The position numbers and the translations under genes are program-made. From Streptomyces sp. CB02009 (GTDB lineage Bacteria; Actinomycetota; Actinomycetes; Streptomycetales; Streptomycetaceae), in assembly GCF_001905825.1 (NCBI RefSeq), contig NZ_LIVV01000006.1:372001-436000 (forward strand): 64,000 bases of DNA. The letters run 5' to 3'. The notes under the pieces were generated by a model. That model was not told where the DNA came from. It ran no database searches and saw nothing but the letters and a program-made list of their open reading frames with translations. This document shows positions 11,075-19,175 of the stretch, piece after piece. How positions within the stretch are numbered: position 1 is the first letter of the stretch; every line of letters starts with the position of its first letter.

Positions 11075-11842
11075 ATGACTGTGAACCTCGAAGTCGCCGA
11101 CGGCGTCGGCACGATCCGCCTCGACCGCCCCCCGATGAACGCGCTGGACGTCGCCACCCAGGACCGGCTGCGCGAGCTCGCCCAGGAGGCGACCGACCGC
11201 GACGACGTCCGCGCCGTGATCATCTACGGCGGGGAGAAGGTGTTCGCGGCGGGCGCGGACATCAAGGAGATGCAGGTCATGGACCACGTGGCCATGGTCA
11301 AGCGCTCGCGCGCCCTCCAGGACTCCTTCACCGCCGTCGCGCGCATCCCCAAGCCGGTCGTCGCGGCCGTCACCGGCTACGCCCTCGGGGGCGGCTGCGA
11401 GCTCGCGCTCTGCGCCGACTACCGGATCGCCGCCGACAACGCCAAGCTCGGCCAGCCGGAGATCCTGCTGGGCCTGATCCCCGGCGCCGGCGGCACCCAG
11501 CGACTGGCCCGGCTCGTCGGCCCCTCCAAGGCCAAGGACCTCATCTTCACCGGCCGGATGGTCAAGGCCGACGAGGCCCTGACGCTGGGTCTGGTCGACC
11601 GGGTCGTCCCCGCCGCCGAGGTGTACGAGCAGGCGCACGCCTGGGCCGCCAAGCTGGCACAGGGCCCGGCCGTCGCGCTGCGGGCCGCGAAGGAGGCGAT
11701 CGACCAAGGCCTGGAGGCCGACATCGACACCGGCCTGGCCATCGAGCGCACCTGGTTCGCCGGCCTGTTCGCGACCGAGGACCGCGCGAACGGGATGCGC
11801 AGCTTCGTCGAGGAGGGCCCGGGGAAGGCGAAGTTCGCCTGA
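11075..11842 (+). CDS. Enoyl-CoA hydratase/isomerase (crotonase family)
   Basis: Cytoplasmic 255-residue enzyme of fatty-acid or amino-acid beta-oxidation, hydrating 2-enoyl-CoA. The oxyanion-hole region (KVFAAGADIKEM and GYALGGGCELALCADYR) is intact. Both catalytic Glu residues are present, one in GGGCELAL and one in GQPEILLGLIPGAGGTQRL. Length matches the family. The gene stands alone between a terminator and an RsbW-like gene, so its specific substrate is open. Confidence 0.9.
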   Translation: MTVNLEVADGVGTIRLDRPPMNALDVATQDRLRELAQEATDRDDVRAVIIYGGEKVFAAGADIKEMQVMDHVAMVKRSRALQDSFTAVARIPKPVVAAVTGYALGGGCELALCADYRIAADNAKLGQPEILLGLIPGAGGTQRLARLVGPSKAKDLIFTGRMVKADEALTLGLVDRVVPAAEVYEQAHAWAAKLAQGPAVALRAAKEAIDQGLEADIDTGLAIERTWFAGLFATEDRANGMRSFVEEGPGKAKFA

Positions 11843-11922
11843 GGTGACAGACCTGCCTTCGTGAGGGGCCGATTCCACCGGAACGGCCCCCGCGAGCGGC
11901 TCCGTGCGGCCATGATGGGGGC

Positions 11923-12429
11923 ATGGCGGGCCTGGAGGGTAGGGAACAACCGTGGCAGCGCACTGGCGCAGCCGCAGCGCGGTGGTCACCGGCCGCGGAG
12001 GACGAACAGGCCGCCGAAGCAGTGGAGTTGTACGGTAATCCGGCGGATGAGGATGTCCGGCTGCCGTCCCGGCCCGAATCCGCGTGGGTGGCCCGCAGGC
12101 TCACCCAGCACGTCGTGCTGAGACAGTGGGCGCTCGGCCCGCAGATCGCCGAGCACGCGGTGCTCCTGGTGTCGGAGCTGGTGGGGAACGCGGTCCGGCA
12201 CACGGGTGCGCGGGTCTTCGCGCTGCGGTTGCAGCGGCGGCGGGGCTGGATCCGGATCGAGGTGCGCGACCCCTCGCGCGGGCTGCCCTGCCTGATGCCG
12301 GTCCACGAGCTCGACACGAGCGGCCGGGGGCTCTTCCTGGTCGACAAGCTCTCGGACCGGTGGGGCGTGGACCTGGCGCCCCGCGGCAAGACGACCTGGT
12401 TCGAGATGCGGGTCGCCGACCGTCCCTGA
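11923..12429 (+). CDS. RsbW/SpoIIAB-like ATP-binding regulatory protein (HATPase_c)
   Basis: A 168-residue single-domain GHKL ATPase of the anti-sigma-factor type abundant in Streptomyces. The N box is ELVGNAVRHTGA, the G1 region is RDPSRGLP and the G2 region is GRGLFLVDKLSDRWGV. The first 45 residues are variable and hydrophilic. Homologues bind or phosphorylate sigma or anti-anti-sigma factors, but no such partner gene is adjacent. A rho-independent stem-loop follows. Confidence 0.8.
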   Translation: MAGLEGREQPWQRTGAAAARWSPAAEDEQAAEAVELYGNPADEDVRLPSRPESAWVARRLTQHVVLRQWALGPQIAEHAVLLVSELVGNAVRHTGARVFALRLQRRRGWIRIEVRDPSRGLPCLMPVHELDTSGRGLFLVDKLSDRWGVDLAPRGKTTWFEMRVADRP

Positions 12430-12485
12430 GGCCGGTCCGGGGCACGGGTCGCCGACCGTCCCCGAGGCCCGCCCCCGGATACACG

Positions 12486-12525
12486 GAAGCCCCCGTGCGC
12501 CGTGGTGGGGCGCGTGGGGGCTTTC
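12486..12525 (+). terminator. Stem-loop terminator after the RsbW-like gene
   Basis: GAAGCCCCCGTGCGCC pairs imperfectly with GGCGCGTGGGGGCTTTC, and a T-containing tail follows. Confidence 0.7.
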
Positions 12526-12849
12526 GTGTGGTGCGCCGTGGACGGGGGGGTGTATCCACGGCTGCTATGTCGACCTGGCCCGGGTCAATGGGGGTCGTGC
12601 CACCGACTATGGCAGACAGCCGGCCCTACCGCCAAAAGTCCCTAGTGGGGCAAAACAGCCCTAAAGCGGACACTTTAATAGTGAATCGTTGGTGACGTGT
12701 GGCACTCACCTTGCAAACAATGAATGACTATGCGGTTCCGTGATTGTTCCTCGGGGTCGTCCGCATGCTGGACGCCCTTGTGGGGCCCGTAAACGTCCTG
12801 AATTGGCGTAATCGTGATAAATGGGGCACCTCCGCCCTTAAATGGTCGC
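12526..12849. other. Intergenic region with locally lower GC; promoter region of deacetylase/beta-propeller pair
   Basis: About 320 bp without a gene. The segment around 12620-12840 is unusually AT-rich for this chromosome (for example CACTTTAATAGTGAATCG), so it probably holds the promoter and regulatory sites of the downstream pair. I see no RNA gene or convincing repeat in it. Confidence 0.4.
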
Positions 12850-13614
12850 GTGAACCCGATCGACCGCCGCGGAGCCCTCCGGGCCGGAGCGGCCGCCGCC
12901 CTCGCCGGAGCCCTCACCACCGCCTGCGGCACGACCCCCCGCCCCGCCGCCCCCGCGCCCCGCCGCCCCGCCGCCGCACCCGTCGCGGCCCCCGCACCCC
13001 GACGCCTCCCCGGGCAGCCCGCCGAGATCACCCACGGCCCCCGCGACCGGCCCGGGGTCGCACTCACCTTCCACGGCCAGGGCGACCCCGCCCTCGCCCG
13101 GACGCTCCTCGGCCAGGCCGAGAAGGCCGGCGCCCGCGTCACCGTCCTCGCCGTCGGCAGCTGGCTCGACCAGCACCCCGACCTGGCCCGCCGCGTCCTC
13201 GACGGCGGACACGACCTCGGCAACCACACCCAGCGCCACATCGACGTCAACGCCATGACCGAGACCGAGGCCCTCGCCGAGATCGAGGACTGCGCCACCC
13301 GGCTGCGCCGGCTCACCGGCTCCATCGGCACCTGGTTCCGGCCCTCCCGGACCCAGCACGCCGCCCCCGCCGTCCTGCGCGCCGCCCACCGCGCCGGATA
13401 CCCGCACGTCCTCTCGTACGACGTCGACTCCCTCGACTTCACCTCGCCCGGCGCCACCGCAGTCGTCCGCAACGTCACCGCATCCGTCCGCGCCGGATCC
13501 GTCGTCAGCCTGCACTTCGGCTACCCGGACACCGCCGCCGCGCTGCCCCTCCTCCTCGCCGACCTCGACCGCCGCGGCCTGCGCGCGGTCACCACCACGG
13601 AGCTGCTGACCTGA
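12850..13614 (+). CDS. Polysaccharide deacetylase-like (NodB) lipoprotein with degenerate catalytic motif
   Basis: A 254-residue exported protein: twin-arginine signal RRGALRAGAAAALAGAL with lipobox LTTAC, a Pro/Ala-rich linker, then a NodB fold. Motif 2 is intact (GHDLGNHTQRH, two metal-binding His), and motifs 4 and 5 are recognisable (DVDSLDF, VVSLHF). Motif 1, normally TFDDGP, reads TFHGQGDP, so the catalytic-base Asp and metal Asp are both missing; motif 3 is FRPSR. It may therefore bind rather than deacetylate glycans. Start GTG 12850 puts the Tat motif at the N-terminus; GTG 12814 is possible. The downstream gene overlaps by one base. Confidence 0.8.
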   Translation: MNPIDRRGALRAGAAAALAGALTTACGTTPRPAAPAPRRPAAAPVAAPAPRRLPGQPAEITHGPRDRPGVALTFHGQGDPALARTLLGQAEKAGARVTVLAVGSWLDQHPDLARRVLDGGHDLGNHTQRHIDVNAMTETEALAEIEDCATRLRRLTGSIGTWFRPSRTQHAAPAVLRAAHRAGYPHVLSYDVDSLDFTSPGATAVVRNVTASVRAGSVVSLHFGYPDTAAALPLLLADLDRRGLRAVTTTELLT

Positions 13615-14864
13615 TGGCACACCGCACCCAGAGACACCGCGCCCCGGCACACCGCGCGCAGGCCCGCCCGACCCGGCACCCCGCCGCGCCGCGCCCCCTC
13701 ACGAGGCGGACCAGGACCCTCCTCGCCGCCGCCCTCCTCGCCGCGCTCGCCGGCTGCGGCAGCGGCGACCCGGGGGAGGGCGCCGCCCCCGTGAAGAAGG
13801 CCGCCGCCGTCCCCAAGCCCGCCGCGGCCCCCGCCGGCCTCCCCGGGATGCCCCCGCCGCTCGACCCGAAGGACGTCTACGCCGCCGACCGGCCCGACCG
13901 GCTCTCGCCGGTCGTCAAGGACTTCCCCTCCCGGGTCTACGTCCCCAACACCAACTCCAACACCGTCTCCGTCATCGACCCGGCCACCTACCAGGTCGTC
14001 GAGACCCTCCCCGTCGGCAACCAGCCCCAGCACGTCGTGCCCTCCTGGGACCTGAAGACCCTCTGGGTCAACAACAACCGGGGTCACACCCTCACCCCCA
14101 TCGACCCGGCCACCGGCACCGCCGGCAAGCCCGTCGAGGTCCACGACCCGTACAACCTCTACTTCACGCCCAACGGCAAGTACGCCGTCGTGATGGCCTC
14201 CCTCGACCGCGAACTCGTCTTCCGCGACCCGCACACCATGGAACGCAGGAAGACCGTCCCGGTCAGCTGCTACGGCGTCAACCACGCCGACTTCTCCGCC
14301 GACGGACGCTACTTCGTCGTCTCCTGCGAGTTCTCCGGCGAGCTGCTCAAGGTCGACACCGAGAAGATGGAGGTGATCGGCCAGCAGAAACTGCCCTTCG
14401 AGGGCGCCATGCCGCAGGACGTGAAACTCTCCCCCGACGGCAAGACCTTCTACGTCGCCGACATGATGGCCCACGGCATGTGGGTCCTCGACGGCGAGAA
14501 GTTCACCACCCCGAGCCTGATGCCCACCGGCAAGGGCGCCCACGGGCTCTACATCAGCCGGGACTCCCGCGAGATGTACGTCCCCAACCGCGGCGAGGGC
14601 TCCATCTCCGTCTTCGACTTCGAGAAGGGCAAGCTGACGAAGAAGTGGCGGCTGCCGGACGGCGGATCCCCCGACATGGGAGGCGTCTCCGCCGACGGCA
14701 AGGTCCTCTGGCTCTCCGGCCGCTACGACTCCGAGGTGTACGCGATCGACACCGCGACCGGGAAGCAGCTGGCCCGCATCCCCGTCGGCAGCGGACCCCA
14801 CGGCCTCGCCGTGTACCCGCAGCCCGGCCGCTACTCGCTCGGCCACACCGGCGTCTTCCGGTAG
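13614..14864 (+). CDS. YVTN/NHL-type beta-propeller lipoprotein
   Basis: A 416-residue surface lipoprotein: a basic N-terminus, lipobox LAGC near residue 45, an Ala/Pro-rich linker, and repeated propeller blades such as RVYVPNTNSNTVSVIDPATYQVVETLPVG, continuing FSADGRYFVVS, LSPDGKTFYVAD and VSADGKVLWLSG. Blades of this YVTN family mediate surface binding or act as scaffolds. The ATG at 13614 overlaps the TGA of the upstream deacetylase-like gene, so the two are translationally coupled and may act together on the envelope. Confidence 0.82.
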   Translation: MAHRTQRHRAPAHRAQARPTRHPAAPRPLTRRTRTLLAAALLAALAGCGSGDPGEGAAPVKKAAAVPKPAAAPAGLPGMPPPLDPKDVYAADRPDRLSPVVKDFPSRVYVPNTNSNTVSVIDPATYQVVETLPVGNQPQHVVPSWDLKTLWVNNNRGHTLTPIDPATGTAGKPVEVHDPYNLYFTPNGKYAVVMASLDRELVFRDPHTMERRKTVPVSCYGVNHADFSADGRYFVVSCEFSGELLKVDTEKMEVIGQQKLPFEGAMPQDVKLSPDGKTFYVADMMAHGMWVLDGEKFTTPSLMPTGKGAHGLYISRDSREMYVPNRGEGSISVFDFEKGKLTKKWRLPDGGSPDMGGVSADGKVLWLSGRYDSEVYAIDTATGKQLARIPVGSGPHGLAVYPQPGRYSLGHTGVFR

Positions 14865-14901
14865 GGCCCGGCGCCGTCCGGCAGCGCCGGCGGGCGGACG
14901 G

Positions 14902-15540
14902 TCAGCCCGCGACCAGGAGGGCCTCCGAGGCCACCGGGCGGTAGCCCGCCGCCTGGAAGGCGCGGACGCTGCGGGCGTTGCCGGGGGACTGCTGGGCCCA
15001 GACGACGGAGTCCGGGGTGAGGTGCCGCGCCGCCGCGGCCAGGGCGCGGCCCAGGCCCCGGTGGCGCACCTCCTCGTCGACCTCGACCGCCGCCTCCCAG
15101 CGGCCCGCCACGCCCCGGCCCAGGACCACGAGACCGCCGTCCGCCGCCCACACCCGGACCTCGTCGCGGAACTTCAGCGCCCGCGCGACCCGGGGGTGGT
15201 CCGGGTCCACGATCTCCCGGAGCTCCAGCGGAGGAGGACCCGGCAGCGCGTCGGCGACGGTGAGCAGGTCGATCGTGTTCATGTGGCGGCCGGTGCGGGT
15301 CATCAGCGCCATCAGGAAGCCCGGGTTCATGCTGGCGGCCAGCGGGTCGCTCGACGTGGCCGCGAGCGCGGCCCGCACCCACTCCGGGTCGGCGTCGGTG
15401 AAGACCACCGAGTGGGCGGTGAAGGCCAGCACCCCGGCGTCCCGGGTGCCCGGCTGGGGCACGACCGTCGTCGCCCCGTCCGGGGGAGGGAACGCCCCGC
15501 GCGCCGCCGCCGCCAGGATCCGTGCCACCTCGTCGTTCAT
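14902..15540 (-). CDS. GNAT-family N-acetyltransferase
   Basis: A 212-residue cytoplasmic protein. The acetyl-CoA-binding motif A is clear near residue 160 (EVRHRGLGRALAAAA), followed by SVRAFQAAGYRPV, the usual GNAT motif B. The N-terminal 110 residues are family-specific and do not reveal the acceptor. It is convergent with the beta-propeller gene and divergent from the EF-hand gene. The ATG at 15540 is chosen over an in-frame extension that has no similarity. Confidence 0.8.
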   Translation of the reverse strand: MNDEVARILAAAARGAFPPPDGATTVVPQPGTRDAGVLAFTAHSVVFTDADPEWVRAALAATSSDPLAASMNPGFLMALMTRTGRHMNTIDLLTVADALPGPPPLELREIVDPDHPRVARALKFRDEVRVWAADGGLVVLGRGVAGRWEAAVEVDEEVRHRGLGRALAAAARHLTPDSVVWAQQSPGNARSVRAFQAAGYRPVASEALLVAG

Positions 15541-15570
15541 ACCCCCATCATCCGGCAGGCCCGGGCCAGC

Positions 15571-15589
15571 TAATCTGACCCCCGTCAGA
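15571..15589 (+). promoter_or_regulatory. -10-like box overlapped by inverted repeat, upstream of EF-hand gene
   Basis: TAATCT (15571-15576) overlaps the perfect inverted repeat TCTGAC-CCCC-GTCAGA (15574-15589), 26 bp before the GTG start. This placement suits an operator over the promoter, or a 5'-end hairpin. Confidence 0.35.
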
Positions 15590-15614
15590 AAAGCACCGAG
15601 AAGGGGCGGAAGCA

Positions 15615-15830
15615 GTGGCGGACATCGACGCGGCACGCACGGCATTCAACACGTTCGACGCCGACGGGGACGGATTCATCACCGCCGCCGAGTACAAGAG
15701 CCTCATGGCCCGGCACGGCGACTTCCACGTCACCGAGTCGGTCGCCGAGGTGCTCATCAAGCAGCGCGACACCAACGGTGACGGCGTGCTCTCCTGGGAC
15801 GAGTTCTGGGCGCACTACAGCAAGGCGTGA
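15615..15830 (+). CDS. Two-EF-hand calcium-binding protein (calmodulin-like)
   Basis: A 71-residue cytoplasmic protein almost entirely made of two EF-hands. The loops are DADGDGFITAAE and DTNGDGVLSWDE, both with Asp/Asn ligands at positions 1, 3 and 5 and Glu at 12, so both should bind Ca2+. Streptomycetes have several small proteins of this kind that buffer or sense calcium. The GTG start has AGGGGCGGA just upstream. Confidence 0.92.
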   Translation: MADIDAARTAFNTFDADGDGFITAAEYKSLMARHGDFHVTESVAEVLIKQRDTNGDGVLSWDEFWAHYSKA

Positions 15831-15838
15831 CCCGCCCG

Positions 15839-15880
15839 CCCCGACGGGCGGCGCAACGCTGAGCCGCCGCCCGTCCGGGG
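15839..15880 (+). terminator. Stem-loop terminator after the EF-hand gene
   Basis: CCCCGACGGGCGGCG pairs with CGCCGCCCGTCCGGGG with one bulge, 9 nt after the stop codon. Confidence 0.7.
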
Positions 15881-15895
15881 CACGGTGACGACCGT

Positions 15896-16040
15896 CCGGT
15901 GACGCTCCCCGGACTCTTCTCCGGTGGCGTTCACCGGACCCCTCCGGTGATGCCTCCCGGACTCTTCTCCGGTGATGCTCCCCGGACCCCCCTTGGGTGA
16001 TGACTCCCGGACTTGTCTCCGGTGACGTTCCCCGGGCGTC
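15896..16040. repeat. Imperfect tandem repeat, about 25 bp x 6
   Basis: Units begin near 15896, 15921, 15944, 15969, 15994 and 16019, each following the pattern CCGGTGAYGCTCCCCGGACT. Spacing is 23-25 bp, so units sit on roughly every second to third helical turn. One unit is itself a hairpin (CCGGTG-GCGTT-CACCGG, 15921-15937). The array is non-coding in context. Confidence 0.7.
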
Positions 16041-16457
16041 TTCCTCTCGTCCCCGGCTCGTTCCCGGCTCGTCCCCCGTCCGTTCGCCCCCCGGCCGTCC
16101 GGCGGGGCGGGTTCCGCCGCTCGGCAGCTCCGTGCCGCCGGCAACTTGCCCCACCACATGCCAGTGGCCGGATCCGGGCCCGGCGCGCGAACACTCGGGC
16201 ATGCGCCCCCCACCTGGCCTTTTGGCCGGAACCAGGGGGTCCGCCGACGGCCCGACCCCCCGCTTTCCCGCAGGTCGTGAGGCAGCTCATTGCCAGGCAG
16301 CTTCCTGGCCTGTCCGGAAGCGGACAGCCGGGGCTCCCCGGTGATTACCTCTAGGTGTGCAGCCGGGGAGGCCGAAAAGCCACCGGCCGCCAAGGACCTC
16401 CAGACACGCACGTACGCCGCACCCGTACAGCATCCGCACCCGGAAACGGAGACCCAC
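16041..16457. other. Gene-free region upstream of small secreted peptide, with small hairpins
   Basis: No gene supported. It contains CTGTCCG-GAAG-CGGACAG (16310-16327) and directly after it CCGGGG-CT-CCCCGG (16328-16341), which would lie in the 5' leader or promoter of the downstream secreted-peptide gene. Confidence 0.4.
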
Positions 16458-16718
16458 ATGTCCTGTCGCACCCGCCGCGCAAGCAGTGTCCTCGCCGCCG
16501 TCGCCGCCGCCGTCCTCGGCGGACTGGTGATCGCCTCCCCGGCCGAGGCCGCTCCCACCGCCCCGCACGCGGTCGCCCAGCGCGGCGACGACTTCGTCTG
16601 GCCGACGCCGCCGCACCCGCAGATGCCCGACCTCCCGTGCGTCCCGACGCTGCCCGGCATGCCCTGCGTCATCGACCTCCCGGACGACTTCGTCTGGCCC
16701 ATCGCCCCCCGGGACTGA
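16458..16718 (+). CDS. Small secreted peptide with repeated DDFVWP motif
   Basis: I do not recognise the family. The 86-residue product has a Sec signal (basic MSCRTRRASS, hydrophobic core, AEAA cleavage site near residue 32). The mature part of about 54 residues is Pro-rich and carries DDFVWP twice, at its start and near its end. In between are two Cys (LPCVP and MPCVI) that could form a disulfide. GGAG upstream supports the ATG at 16458. It sits at the border of the accessory region, with no terminator before the convergent regulator gene. Confidence 0.7.
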   Translation: MSCRTRRASSVLAAVAAAVLGGLVIASPAEAAPTAPHAVAQRGDDFVWPTPPHPQMPDLPCVPTLPGMPCVIDLPDDFVWPIAPRD

Positions 16719-16761
16719 CCACCATGAACGCCATGACCGCCGCCACGGCCGCCGCCCCGCT

Positions 16762-17745
16762 TCAGATCCACTCCCGGCGGGTCGCCTGCACCCCCGCCTC
16801 GAACCGGCTCGACGCACCCAGCCGCTCCATCAGGTCGGCCACGATCCGCCGCTCCGTCCGCACCCCGATGCCCAGCGCACGGGCCACGGCCTCGTCGGTG
16901 AGACCGCTCGCCAGGAGCTGGAGCAGCTTGCGCTCCTGCGGGGTGAGCCCGCCGGGCAGGGCGTCCCCCGGGCCGTTCAGCGGGGAGGCGTGCTCCCAGT
17001 AGGCCTCGAACAGGGCGCGCATGGCCAGGACCACCGGCTGGCTGCTGAAGAGCAGCGCGGACGGCTGGGCCTGACCCGGCAGCCCGGCGACCACCGCCGC
17101 CGTCGTGTCCACGATGAGCAGTCGCATCGGAAGCGTCGGCGAGGTGCGGATCTCGCTGCTCCGCTCCGCCATCCACTGGGCGTGCGCCCGGGTGACCCGG
17201 TCACCCGCGACGCTGTCCAGATAGATGGTCCGGAAGCGGACGCCCCGCTCCATCGCCCGCTCGTTGAGCGGCCGGCCGGCCTCGACGGACTCCTCCGTGA
17301 GGGCCTTGCCGGGATGGAAGGCGAGCGACTCGCGCGTACAGGACTCGGCGAGCGCCTCCAGGCGGGTACGGATGTCGTCGACGTTGTCGAGGATCTCCGC
17401 CCCGTCGAGACCGCCCGAGCGGCCCGACGCCGTGTACTCGGCCGCGAGAGCGGCGAGGGCGGCACGATTCTGCTCGATCCGCTGCTGCCGCGAGGCGAGC
17501 TCGCGCTCCTCCCGCTGGAGCAGCACCTTGAGACCGAGCGACGGGTTCACCGCGCGCATCCGGCCCGGACTGTCCCGGGACGGCGCGAGCAGGGAGAGCC
17601 GCGTCAGCAGGTCGAGCGCCTCCTCCACCTGCCCGGTCGTACAGCTCAGCAGTTTCGCCAGGCGCTCCGGATCGTGCTCCTTGTGGAACAGGATCGCGCG
17701 GTACACGCCCAGCGTGTGTTGGTCGAGCGACGAGACCTCGTCCAC
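16762..17745 (-). CDS. TrmB/LuxR-type transcriptional regulator
   Basis: A 327-residue regulator. Residues about 10-60 resemble a TrmB-like winged helix (GVYRAILFHKEHDPERLAKLLSC), a central sensor-like region follows, and the C-terminus is a LuxR/NarL helix-turn-helix (LTPQERKLLQLLASGLTDEAVARALGI). This architecture is common for pathway-linked regulators in Streptomyces. GTG 17745 was chosen because GGGGGA lies 6 nt upstream; GTG 17847 would add 34 residues of low-similarity sequence. It is divergent from the SDR-like/NarL-like pair and probably belongs to the biosynthetic region. Confidence 0.78.
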   Translation of the reverse strand: MDEVSSLDQHTLGVYRAILFHKEHDPERLAKLLSCTTGQVEEALDLLTRLSLLAPSRDSPGRMRAVNPSLGLKVLLQREERELASRQQRIEQNRAALAALAAEYTASGRSGGLDGAEILDNVDDIRTRLEALAESCTRESLAFHPGKALTEESVEAGRPLNERAMERGVRFRTIYLDSVAGDRVTRAHAQWMAERSSEIRTSPTLPMRLLIVDTTAAVVAGLPGQAQPSALLFSSQPVVLAMRALFEAYWEHASPLNGPGDALPGGLTPQERKLLQLLASGLTDEAVARALGIGVRTERRIVADLMERLGASSRFEAGVQATRREWI

Positions 17746-17895
17746 GGTGTCCCCCAACGGTCGTACCGCCCCGGGGCCGATCGGGGCGGAGTTCCGAACC
17801 GGGGCCGGTGCCCCATGAGCCCGAGCGCCCCGGTCCACCCCATTCACCAGATCATCACGCTACCTGTTCGACGATCTCCTCGAAAGGGACGTCAC

Positions 17896-18423
17896 GTGCT
17901 CCAGACCGGTTCCTCCCCGCCGCGGCTCGACGGTCTCGTCGTCCTCGTCGTCGACGCCACCACGGGTGTCGGCCGGGAGCTCGCGACCCGGCTGAGCGCC
18001 GCCGGAGCGGTCGTCGCCGTCGTCGGCGCCGGCCATCCCGACCGCGGCGACGACGCCGCCACCAACGCCGCCTTCCTCTGCAAGGCGCTCAGCGACGCGG
18101 GGCTGCTCGCCCTGCCGTACCGGATCGACGTCCGCGATCCCGCGGAGGCCGGCCGGCTGCCCGCGCAGATCGCCGCCGACGCGGCGCCGGTGAACGCCGC
18201 CGTCGTCGTGCTGCCGGCGCCGGACGCCTCCGGCGAACTGGCGGACGCCTTCCGCGCCGTGTCGGCCGCCCTCGCGGCCGCCCTGCCGCCGGGTGCCCGG
18301 CACATCGAGCGCACCCCGGCCGCCGCGGCCGGACCGGAGACGACGACGGCAGGGGACCGCACCTGGCTCCGCTCCGTCGTCGACAGCCTGGCCGCCGACG
18401 CGGCACGGGCGACCAGCCGCTGA
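17896..18423 (+). CDS. Truncated SDR-like Rossmann protein without catalytic YxxxK
   Basis: A 175-residue protein that starts like a short-chain dehydrogenase: VVLVVDATTGVGRELATRLSAAGAVVAVVG, with a TTGVG nucleotide-binding turn and a later IDVRDP like the usual xDVxD. It ends before the SDR active site, so there is no YxxxK. Length is about 70% of a normal SDR. It may be a cofactor-sensing or vestigial protein. AAAGGGA precedes the GTG. The gene lies 51 bp upstream of the NarL-type regulator, probably in one operon. Confidence 0.55.
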   Translation: MLQTGSSPPRLDGLVVLVVDATTGVGRELATRLSAAGAVVAVVGAGHPDRGDDAATNAAFLCKALSDAGLLALPYRIDVRDPAEAGRLPAQIAADAAPVNAAVVVLPAPDASGELADAFRAVSAALAAALPPGARHIERTPAAAAGPETTTAGDRTWLRSVVDSLAADAARATSR

Positions 18424-18474
18424 GACCGGCGGTCCGCGAGGGCCGCCGCCACAGAAGTCACCACGGGGAGAGAG

Positions 18475-19080
18475 ATGTCCATTCGCGTCGTCGTGGCCGG
18501 TGACCACCAACTGGTCCTGGAGGCCTTCGCCGAGACCCTGAACGGCACCAACGGCCTGGACGTCGTGGGGCTCGCCACGACCTTCGAGGCGGTGCTCCCG
18601 GCCGTCCAGCGGCACCGGCCCACGGTGCTCCTGCTCGGCGAGAGCACCATGGGAGGCAAGGCGCTGCACGCCGCCACCGAGGTGCGCTCGCACCATCCGA
18701 ACTGCGGAGTGGCGTTGATGGTCGGCTCGGCCACCCCGTCGGTGGTGGACCGGGCGGTGGCCGCCGGAGCACTCGGAGTCGTACCGAAGACGGCCCGGCT
18801 GCCGCAGCTGATCACCACCCTCGTGGGGGTCGCGGGCGGCTGCCTCACCGTCGACCCGGGCCTGCTGCGGACCCCGACGGCGGGGGAGACGGTGCTCAGC
18901 GTCCGGGAGACCGACGTCCTGCGGCTGACCGCGGGCGGCGCGACCGTCAAGGAGATCGCGGGCGAGCTCTACCTCGCGGCGGGGACGGTACGGAACCTCA
19001 CCTCCGCGGCGATCAAGAAGCTCGGCGGGCGCAACCGGTTCGACGCCGCGCGCATCGCGGCGGAATGCGGGTTGCTGTGA
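18475..19080 (+). CDS. NarL-type response-regulator-like protein with degenerate receiver
   Basis: A 201-residue protein with a CheY-like receiver (residues 1-120) and a LuxR-type HTH (LSVRETDVLRLTAGGATVKEIAGELYLAAGTVRNL). The receiver is altered: the acidic pair is GDH rather than DDH, and the strand normally carrying the phospho-accepting Asp reads VLLLGEST. The Lys (VPKTA) remains. It probably works without phosphorylation as an orphan regulator. GGGGAGAGAG precedes the ATG. It is convergent with the aminohydroxybenzoate operon. Confidence 0.85.
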   Translation: MSIRVVVAGDHQLVLEAFAETLNGTNGLDVVGLATTFEAVLPAVQRHRPTVLLLGESTMGGKALHAATEVRSHHPNCGVALMVGSATPSVVDRAVAAGALGVVPKTARLPQLITTLVGVAGGCLTVDPGLLRTPTAGETVLSVRETDVLRLTAGGATVKEIAGELYLAAGTVRNLTSAAIKKLGGRNRFDAARIAAECGLL

Positions 19081-19091
19081 GGGCGGCGGAG

Positions 19092-19133
19092 GGGGCCGGA
19101 CGCGCGCCGGCCCCGGCACGGGGCGTGCCGGGG
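19092..19133. terminator. Bidirectional terminator between regulator and GriH-like gene
   Basis: Two overlapping stems share the bases 19111-19114: GGGGCCGG/CCGGCCCC (19092-19114) and the perfect CCCCGGCACG-GGG-CGTGCCGGGG (19111-19133). They cannot form at once. Either could end transcription from each side. Confidence 0.65.
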
Positions 19134-19175
19134 CGGGGCTTCACGACAGGGTGGAGCAGGGCGCTCCGTGCGCTC

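Noticed and set aside
15896..16040. CRISPR array
   Set aside because: Units are contiguous without unique spacers, repeats are imperfect, and no cas genes are nearby.
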